DNA of 5,977 bases from an uncultured Lachnospiraceae bacterium (lineage in GTDB: Bacteria > Bacillota > Clostridia > Lachnospirales > Lachnospiraceae): positions 1 through 5,977 of the forward strand of contig CADBTG010000207.1 in the NCBI GenBank assembly GCA_902797475.1, read 5' to 3'. This document shows positions 1 to 3,658 of the stretch, one piece after another. Each line of letters begins with the position of its first letter. Position 1 is the first letter of the stretch. The position numbers and the translations under genes are program-made. Under the pieces are notes generated by a model that saw only the letters and a list, made by a program, of their open reading frames with translations, was not told where the DNA came from and searched no databases.

Positions 1-1566
1 GTCTATATCAAACCGCAAGGCACTGATCAGCAGAGTCCGCTTCGCGGGCAGGGCCGCTTTTTCAGCCTTTTGTTCATCCCTTCCCTGTTGTATGCCCTGG
101 TATTTGCCTTTTGCACATACGATAATGTGAAGGGCATTCTGCTGGCTCTTGTGGCGGTTGCCACGGTGATTTACTGCCGCTATGCCGAGAAAAAGGAAGG
201 CATTACGCCGAAACGGGACAAGTTTTGGTACGAATTTCTGCTTGTGCTTTTGGGCATTTCCTGCGGGCTTACCGACAACGACTGGATCATCTTCTTCAAT
301 ATTGCCGGCATGTGCGTGACCCTGTTTGCCATGCTCTTACATGACTTTTATGACGACCGTGACTGGACGATTCCGAAATATGTCGCGCAGTTCTTCACCA
401 TGGCCGAAGGAATTATCGGCGGCGTTTTCGCGTTCTTCTACGATATCGCAGCAAGCCGTCGGGAAGGCCGCAGCTCTGAAAATAAGACCGGCCTGTATGT
501 GCTTCTCGGTCTTCTGATTGCGGCGCCTCTGGTTGTCTTCATCATCATGCTGCTGTCCTCAGCCGATCATGTCTTTTACCTTATGATCCGCAGAGTATTT
601 CGTTTCTCCTTTTCCGCCTGCGTCGTGATACTGTTCCTTTTTGCCATCGGCTTCTTCGCATCGTATGCCTGCCTTCGTGCCTTCTTAAACCGCCCGAAGG
701 AAGTGCAGCTTAAGGAGGTCAAGGGGTTCAATCCGGTCATTGCCATCACAGTGCTTTCCGTGATTTCCGTCATCTACCTCGTATTTTCCGTAATCCAGAT
801 TGTCTATCTTTTCATCGGCAACATGACGCTTCCGGACCACTACACTTACGCCGCGTATGCAAGAGAAGGGTTCTTCCAGCTTCTGGTTGTCTGCCTTCTG
901 AACCTGTTACTTGTGCTGTTCACACTGGCCCTCTTTCAGGAGCGTCCGGCGCTCAAAGGGCTTCTGTGCCTGATTTCCGGCTGCACCTACATCATGATTG
1001 CCTCCTCGGCGCTTCGCATGGTGATGTACATCGATGCCTATTATCTGACACGTAAACGGGTGCTCGTTCTGTGGGGGCTCGCGCTGATTGCGATTCTGCT
1101 GGTTGGCGTCTTCATCCGGATTTTCAGGAAGAGTTTTCCGCTTCTTCGCTACGGCATGGTTGTCAGTGCACTTTGTTATCTCGTGCTCTCCTTCGGCCGG
1201 ATGGATTATCTGATTGCAAAATACAACACGGAAATGATCATGCCGGATGCAGCCGTGAGCATCGATTTCCTGAATGCGACGGCGCTTTCTGCCGATGCTG
1301 CGCAAAGCTTAAGCTATCTTTCCGCACTTTCTGCCGATGCTGCGCCGGCCATCCTTGAGTATGACACGCCTGACCAGCCGGTGTTTACCGAGATCCGCAT
1401 TCCGTTGGGTGCCGATTCCTCTTCGCTTCTGGCTGCCGCCACGAAGAAAGGTTCCAACTGGTTGGATTTGTATAAGCGCAACATAAAGGATGTGAAGAAG
1501 GACTCCTACCGGCAGTGGAACCTGTCCCGTTTCACGGCAAAGAAGCTGCTTGAGGCGGAGAAGTGA
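1..1566 (+). CDS. DUF4173-like multi-pass membrane protein (5'-partial)
   Basis: The reading frame is open from base 1 (Val-Tyr-Ile-Lys-Pro...) to a TGA at 1564-1566, giving 521 visible residues. The TTG at 70 is an unlikely start because coding sequence continues upstream of it with no Shine-Dalgarno, so the gene is taken to begin before the window. The protein is mostly hydrophobic with about ten or more predicted membrane helices. Family marks of DUF4173 (related to DUF4153) are YAREGFFQLL in the middle, the segment ALRMVMYIDAYYLTRKRV, then IAKYN, and near the C-terminus WNLSRFTAKKLL. The soluble C-terminal tail follows the last helix. No enzymatic role is established for this family, and none is claimed. 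An odd feature is an internal duplication of ALSADAA at 1282-1303 and 1324-1345. It is convergent with the upp operon and shares the intergenic hairpin region. Confidence 0.85.
   Translation, partial: VYIKPQGTDQQSPLRGQGRFFSLLFIPSLLYALVFAFCTYDNVKGILLALVAVATVIYCRYAEKKEGITPKRDKFWYEFLLVLLGISCGLTDNDWIIFFNIAGMCVTLFAMLLHDFYDDRDWTIPKYVAQFFTMAEGIIGGVFAFFYDIAASRREGRSSENKTGLYVLLGLLIAAPLVVFIIMLLSSADHVFYLMIRRVFRFSFSACVVILFLFAIGFFASYACLRAFLNRPKEVQLKEVKGFNPVIAITVLSVISVIYLVFSVIQIVYLFIGNMTLPDHYTYAAYAREGFFQLLVVCLLNLLLVLFTLALFQERPALKGLLCLISGCTYIMIASSALRMVMYIDAYYLTRKRVLVLWGLALIAILLVGVFIRIFRKSFPLLRYGMVVSALCYLVLSFGRMDYLIAKYNTEMIMPDAAVSIDFLNATALSADAAQSLSYLSALSADAAPAILEYDTPDQPVFTEIRIPLGADSSSLLAAATKKGSNWLDLYKRNIKDVKKDSYRQWNLSRFTAKKLLEAEK
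1282..1345 (+). repeat. In-frame direct repeat inside the DUF4173-like gene
   Basis: Two 22-bp units at 1282-1303 and 1324-1345 differ at one base (GCG versus GCA in the first codon) and lie 42 bp, or 14 codons, apart. Both encode ALSADAA. An 18-bp core is identical. The bases between and after the units are not obviously repeated, so only half of each 42-bp period is conserved. Confidence 0.8.
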
Positions 1567-1605
1567 GCCGCCGACAATACCCTTAGGAAGTACACCGCCA
1601 TAAAC

Positions 1606-1639
1606 ATAAAAAAGCGAGGCTGCCGAAACAGCCTCGCTT
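1606..1639 (-). terminator. Rho-independent terminator of the upp operon
   Basis: A perfect 11-bp stem (1612-1622 with 1629-1639) closes a six-base loop. Read on the minus strand it is followed by six T (complement of 1608-1613), the classic intrinsic terminator layout, 21 bases after the stop of the small membrane protein gene. On the plus strand the hairpin is followed by AACTTTAG with no proper T run, so it would serve the convergent DUF4173-like gene only weakly, if at all. Confidence 0.85.
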
Positions 1640-1660
1640 AACTTTAGCCATAAATTACTC

Positions 1661-1921
1661 TTACTGCTCTCCGCCGTTGTTGCTTCCGCCGCCGTTGGCA
1701 CGCAGATAAGTCAGAACGCTGAGAACGATACCGATGATGAACCAAAGCTCAAGAATCGGTCCGAGAATCCATCCGATAATCGGAACGAATCCAATCAGGA
1801 TTCCGCCGATGATTGCACCGAGAAGATACAAAACAATGCAGGTAATCAGTCCTGAAGAATCCGTCGCACGGTCTACGAACGGGAAAATCTTCTTGATCAG
1901 GTCGGGATTGAAATTGTCCAT
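1661..1921 (-). CDS. Small two-helix membrane protein, unknown function
   Basis: An 86-residue protein starting MDNFNPDLIKK. A GTG nine bases upstream could extend it by three residues, but that GTG overlaps the Shine-Dalgarno GGAGG (1930-1934), which lies 8 bases before the ATG at 1919-1921, so the ATG is chosen. The N-terminal 20 residues are polar. Two hydrophobic segments follow, at about residues 24-46 and 48-72, both rich in Gly and Ile and joined by a short turn near PIIGW, and a hydrophilic Gly/Asn tail (GGGSNNGGEQ) ends the protein. It is presumably an inner membrane protein. I do not recognise a named family; it does not match the YqaE/Pmp3 pattern. It lies 33 bases after upp with no promoter or terminator seen between them, and is followed by a strong terminator, so it is probably the last gene of the upp transcript. 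Confidence 0.8.
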   Translation of the reverse strand: MDNFNPDLIKKIFPFVDRATDSSGLITCIVLYLLGAIIGGILIGFVPIIGWILGPILELWFIIGIVLSVLTYLRANGGGSNNGGEQ

Positions 1922-1929
1922 AAAATGCA

Positions 1930-1934
1930 CCTCC
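1930..1934 (-). promoter_or_regulatory. Shine-Dalgarno deciding the start of the small membrane protein
   Basis: GGAGG on the minus strand, 8 bases before ATG at 1921. It overlaps the alternative in-frame GTG at 1928-1930, ruling out the longer version. Confidence 0.8.
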
Positions 1935-1954
1935 GTGTAAAATGATATAGTAAA

Positions 1955-2584
1955 TTATTTAGTGCCGAAAATACGGTCGCCTGCGTCTCCGAGACCGGGA
2001 ACGATGTAACCGTTCTCATTGAGATGGTCATCCATTGCGCCGATATAGATGTCAACCTCGGGATGTGCCTTCTGCAGGGCTGCCAGTCCTTCAGGTGCGG
2101 CTATCAGGCAGAGAAAACGGATTCTCTTAATGCCGCGCTTGTTAAGCATGTCAATTGCTGCGATGGCGGAACCGCCTGTTGCAAGCATCGGGTCTACAAC
2201 AAAGATGTCTCGGTCTTTCGCATCCTGCGGCATCTTGCAGAAATATTCGTGAGGCTCCAAAGTCTTCTCATCGCGGTACATTCCGATGTGGCCGACCTTG
2301 GCATTCGGGTTCATCCGAAGAATACCGTCGCACAAGCCGATACCGGCGCGGAGAATCGGAACCACGCAAAGCTTCTTTCCGGCAATCTCCTTCACGGTTG
2401 TCTTGCAAATCGGAGTCTCAATCTCCTTGTCTGCAAGCGGAAGGTCACGGCTTGCCTCATAGTAAATCAGCATCGCCACTTCGTTAACAAGATCGCGGAA
2501 ATCCTTCGTGGAAGTCTCCTTCATGCGCATGATGCCGATCTTGTGCTGCAAAAGCGGATGATCCATAATGACAACTTTGCCCAT
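1955..2584 (-). CDS. upp: Uracil phosphoribosyltransferase
   Basis: This cytoplasmic salvage enzyme makes UMP and pyrophosphate from uracil and PRPP. The protein begins MGKVVIMDHPL and is 209 residues, the usual length for Firmicutes Upp. An in-frame ATG at 2620 would add 12 residues, but GGAGG at 2594-2598 sits 9 bases before the ATG at 2582-2584, and the family starts at this point. The PRPP-binding loop DPMLATGGS is at residues 131-139, the RAGIGLCDGI segment at 79-88, and the C-terminal uracil-binding segment, containing YIVPGLGDAGDRIFGT, at 193-208; all expected motifs are intact. A consensus promoter lies just upstream. The next gene, a small membrane protein, follows after 33 bases and probably shares the transcript. 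No attenuator or pyrimidine-responsive leader is seen: the predicted 5' UTR is only about 40 bases. Confidence 0.97.
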   Translation of the reverse strand: MGKVVIMDHPLLQHKIGIMRMKETSTKDFRDLVNEVAMLIYYEASRDLPLADKEIETPICKTTVKEIAGKKLCVVPILRAGIGLCDGILRMNPNAKVGHIGMYRDEKTLEPHEYFCKMPQDAKDRDIFVVDPMLATGGSAIAAIDMLNKRGIKRIRFLCLIAAPEGLAALQKAHPEVDIYIGAMDDHLNENGYIVPGLGDAGDRIFGTK

Positions 2585-2593
2585 ATAACGTTT

Positions 2594-2598
2594 CCTCC
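2594..2598 (-). promoter_or_regulatory. Shine-Dalgarno deciding the upp start
   Basis: GGAGG on the minus strand, 9 bases before the ATG at 2584. It lies downstream of the alternative ATG at 2620, so it supports only the shorter, 209-residue protein. Confidence 0.85.
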
Positions 2599-2628
2599 AA
2601 TCGCGTGAAAATGCATTCACTGCAAATC

Positions 2629-2657
2629 ATTATACTCTCCGCTTCGGAAAATGTAAA
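2629..2657 (-). promoter_or_regulatory. SigA-type promoter of upp
   Basis: On the minus strand TTTACA (2652-2657) and TATAAT (2629-2634) are separated by exactly 17 bases, near-perfect -35/-10 elements for the housekeeping sigma factor. Transcription should begin near 2622, giving a leader of about 40 bases before the upp ATG. The terminator of candidate RNA A (2675-2701) lies just upstream and would insulate this promoter. Confidence 0.85.
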
Positions 2658-2674
2658 GACAGCCCGGGGAAAAT

Positions 2675-2701
2675 AAAAAAAACTCCCCGAAAAAGAGGAG
2701 T
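2675..2701 (-). terminator. Terminator hairpin of candidate RNA A
   Basis: On the minus strand ACTCCTC pairs with GGGGAGT (7 bp including one G-U) around a U-rich loop, followed by a run of T (complement of 2675-2681). It carries the CUCCUC motif in its 5' arm. Confidence 0.8.
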
Positions 2702-2786
2702 AGCCCGAGCGATAACGCCGGGCTAATATTATATGAAAAAATCAATTGGAAATGTCTGTTTCATTCGGGATTGCTTTCCCTTTACG
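2675..2786 (-). ncRNA. Candidate small RNA A (about 112 nt)
   Basis: The predicted start, near 2786, is placed 7 bases after a TATAAT box, and the predicted end is the T run at 2675-2681. In order on the minus strand there is a small 5' hairpin (GGGA/TCCC, 2767-2780), a conserved unpaired A/T-rich stretch ending at 2725, a 9-bp hairpin with UUAU loop and one bulged U (2702-2724), and an abutting terminator hairpin (2682-2701) with a U tail. A short open frame from an ATG at 2764 encodes only 11 residues and has no start codon in copy B, so a noncoding product is favoured. The pairing is better on this strand than on the plus strand because differences from copy B give G-U wobbles. I do not recognise a named RNA family. 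Another reading is that it is just a regulated terminator region. Confidence 0.6.
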
Positions 2787-2792
2787 ATTGCG

Positions 2793-2846
2793 ATTATATC
2801 GGACATATTTTAGGATAGTATTTCGGGTTTGTAAACAAATTGTTAA
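2793..2846 (-). promoter_or_regulatory. Candidate activator-dependent promoter of RNA A
   Basis: The minus strand carries TTAACA (2841-2846), five bases, TTTACA (2830-2835), then 31 bases and TATAAT (2793-2798). The two hexamers are direct repeats of 11-bp period, placed at about -60 to -44 from the predicted start. The hexamer at the -35 position (2816-2821, ATACTA) is a poor match, which would fit a promoter needing an activator. The spacing is identical in copy B. Repeats of this spacing are typical targets of OmpR/PhoB-family regulators, for example the B. subtilis PhoP box; that link is inferred. Confidence 0.5.
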
Positions 2847-2880
2847 CTTTGCAATCACATTTTCCGCGAAAGCAACATTG

Positions 2881-2906
2881 AAAAAAGCCCGTAAATACGG
2901 GCTTTT
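2881..2906 (-). terminator. Terminator of the 119-residue gene
   Basis: A 10-bp stem (2883-2892 with 2897-2906) closes a four-base loop and on the minus strand ends in six T. It begins 12 bases after the stop codon of the 2918-3277 gene. The plus-strand side also has four T after the GC part, so it may act both ways. Confidence 0.85.
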
Positions 2907-2917
2907 CCGAGATTTTC

Positions 2918-3277
2918 CTATTTGCAGGCGTGACATTCATACCCCTTCATCAAAAACTGAATGATATAAATGTGCTGCTTTTCGGTATCGCTTGTCTTCT
3001 CCTGCTTCCGAATCCGGTCCAGAAGCCGAAGCGCCGACCAACGGTCGCAATCGGACAGTTCCGGAACGCCTTCCGGCACCGGCTCCAGAAGAATGAAAGC
3101 CAAAAGCCGCACCAATGCCGTACACGTGACACCGGTTTCCTCACCCTCCGGTGTCTCCGAAAGATGACCGAGGAGCTCCGTGATCATGTCACGCACCTGT
3201 CCGACCGTATACTCGACACCCATGGCGCCGACAAGGGGGAGCGAGATCTCCCCGAGATTCTCCGGATAAAATTCCAT
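2918..3277 (-). CDS. Hypothetical 119-residue acidic protein
   Basis: I do not recognise a family. The ATG at 3275-3277 is preceded by AGGAGG (3282-3287) with a rather short gap of four bases; the frame ends with TAG at 2918-2920. The sequence is soluble-looking, acidic and probably mostly helical: about residues 24-40 (VGQVRDMITELLGHLS), 51-64 (CTALVRLLAFILLE) and 78-92. Acidic/Pro-rich linkers separate them. The last residues include C115-H-A-C118, the only CxxC-like motif; C52 and C77 are the other cysteines. There is no signal peptide or membrane helix. It has its own extended -10 promoter and terminator and so is a single-gene unit, placed exactly between the two copies of the intergenic RNA element. 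Overlapping frames on both strands were judged shadows because they lack this Shine-Dalgarno, promoter and terminator arrangement. Confidence 0.75.
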   Translation of the reverse strand: MEFYPENLGEISLPLVGAMGVEYTVGQVRDMITELLGHLSETPEGEETGVTCTALVRLLAFILLEPVPEGVPELSDCDRWSALRLLDRIRKQEKTSDTEKQHIYIIQFLMKGYECHACK

Positions 3278-3307
3278 AATGCCTCCTGATTATGAACTGC
3301 AACGATG

Positions 3308-3335
3308 ATTATACCATAAGCTCTTTTCTTTGCAA
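3308..3335 (-). promoter_or_regulatory. Promoter of the 119-residue gene
   Basis: On the minus strand TTGCAA (3330-3335), 16 bases, then TATAAT (3308-3313) preceded by TGG, that is an extended -10 (TGnTATAAT). It begins one base after the T run of the candidate RNA B terminator, so that terminator and this promoter are packed back to back. The leader would be about 25 bases. Confidence 0.75.
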
Positions 3336-3336
3336 C

Positions 3337-3362
3337 AAAAAAACTCCCCTGAAAAGAGGAGT
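3337..3362 (-). terminator. Terminator hairpin of candidate RNA B
   Basis: On the minus strand ACTCCTCT pairs with AGGGGAGT (8 bp, one G-U) around UUUC, followed by T (complement of 3337-3342). It would also stop any read-through from the two-component operon before the 119-residue gene. Confidence 0.8.
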
Positions 3363-3446
3363 AGCCCGACGTTACCGCCAGGCTAATATTATATGAAAAA
3401 ATCGGAAATGTCAGTTTTATGTAGGAATGTTTCCTGTTCCTTTCTG
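3337..3446 (-). ncRNA. Candidate small RNA B (about 110 nt)
   Basis: Homologue of candidate RNA A, with predicted start near 3446 and end at the T run 3337-3342. The 5' hairpin is AGGAA/TTCCT (3423-3435), different in sequence from A but paired at the same place. The middle hairpin (3363-3384) forms nine consecutive pairs with a GUAA tetraloop only in the minus-strand RNA, using two G-U wobbles that would be mismatches on the other strand. The terminator hairpin (3343-3362) forms eight pairs with a UUUC loop. The short open frame of copy A is lost here: its ATG is ATA. Expression is predicted from sequence only. Confidence 0.6.
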
Positions 3447-3452
3447 AGCCTT

Positions 3453-3506
3453 ATTATATCGGACATATTTTAGGATAGTATTTCGGTCTTGTAAATAATT
3501 TGTTAA
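3453..3506 (-). promoter_or_regulatory. Candidate activator-dependent promoter of RNA B
   Basis: Same architecture as in copy A: TTAACA (3501-3506), five bases, TTTACA (3490-3495), 31 bases, TATAAT (3453-3458), with no good -35 hexamer. Both hexamers are retained although the bases between and around them differ from copy A, suggesting that the hexamers are what matters. Confidence 0.5.
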
Positions 3507-3525
3507 TAAATTGCTCTTTTTTCCT

Positions 3526-3552
3526 AAAAAACGCACTTTTTTGGGCTTTTTT
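3526..3552 (-). terminator. Possible weak terminator after the kinase gene
   Basis: Six A (3526-3531) and six T (3537-3542) can pair around CGCAC, and further T/A runs flank this. Without a GC-rich stem it is a poor intrinsic terminator, and it lies more than 100 bases after the kinase stop. It corresponds in position to the good terminator at 2881-2906 beside copy A, so it may be a degraded relative. If it fails, the RNA B terminator is the next stop. Confidence 0.2.
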
Positions 3553-3658
3553 CCGATTTTCCAGGTTAAAAAGTTGATATAAATTATGAACTCCTCACCT
3601 GAAACCGTTCCTTTACAGGCTTATGTTACGAAACAGCATGGCGGAAACCTGTCTTTCC

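Larger units (their letters stand above)
2675..2846 (-). repeat. Intergenic repeat element, copy A
   Basis: This is homologous to copy B at 3337-3506. Identical blocks are 2691-2708 (18 bp), 2721-2743 (23 bp) and 2793-2826 (34 bp); between them sequence and length differ slightly, with a 4-bp insertion in A after 2743. Similarity weakly continues to about 2917, where both copies have an A-run, a GGGCTTTT-like segment and GATTTTCC. No terminal inverted repeats or target duplication are visible, so it does not look like an insertion sequence. It occupies most of the gene-free stretch 2658-2917. Confidence 0.85.
3337..3506 (-). repeat. Intergenic repeat element, copy B
   Basis: Second copy of the element at 2675-2846, same orientation, offset about 660 bp. 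Identical blocks are 3352-3369, 3381-3403 and 3453-3486. It takes up much of the gene-free stretch 3278-3658; the remainder is the promoter of the 119-residue gene on its left and, at 3563-3658, A/T-rich sequence downstream of the kinase gene in which I see no convincing feature. Confidence 0.85.

Noticed and set aside
2024..2608. Long plus-strand open frame opposite upp
   Set aside because: It lies entirely antisense to the clearly conserved upp gene, with no Shine-Dalgarno or family resemblance.
2661..2689. Alternative hairpin CGGGG/CCCCG overlapping the RNA A terminator, suggesting an attenuator for upp
   Set aside because: The upp promoter lies downstream of this point, so the upp leader does not contain the structure; the competing arm is also transcribed only after the terminator.
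2731..2766. Eleven-codon open frame (MKQTFPIDFFI) in candidate RNA A
   Set aside because: The homologous place in copy B has ATA instead of ATG and the frame shifts, and there is no well-spaced Shine-Dalgarno.
2830..2846. Rex-type operator (TTGTTAA-N4-TTAACAA)
   Set aside because: The hexamers are in direct, not inverted, orientation, and the partial palindrome in copy A is not kept in copy B.
2930..3289. Plus-strand 119-residue open frame opposite the hypothetical gene
   Set aside because: The minus-strand frame has an AGGAGG site, promoter and terminator in the right places; the plus-strand frame has none of these.
2675..3506. Insertion sequence, MITE or CRISPR explanation for the repeated element
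   Set aside because: There are no terminal inverted repeats, target duplications or transposase, and only two long copies separated by a gene rather than short repeats with spacers. A non-autonomous element cannot be fully excluded without other genomes.
3563..3658. GAGGAG followed by TTCATA on the minus strand (about 3588-3597), as a ribosome binding site of a small gene
   Set aside because: No ATG, GTG or TTG start with a following open frame occurs at suitable spacing.
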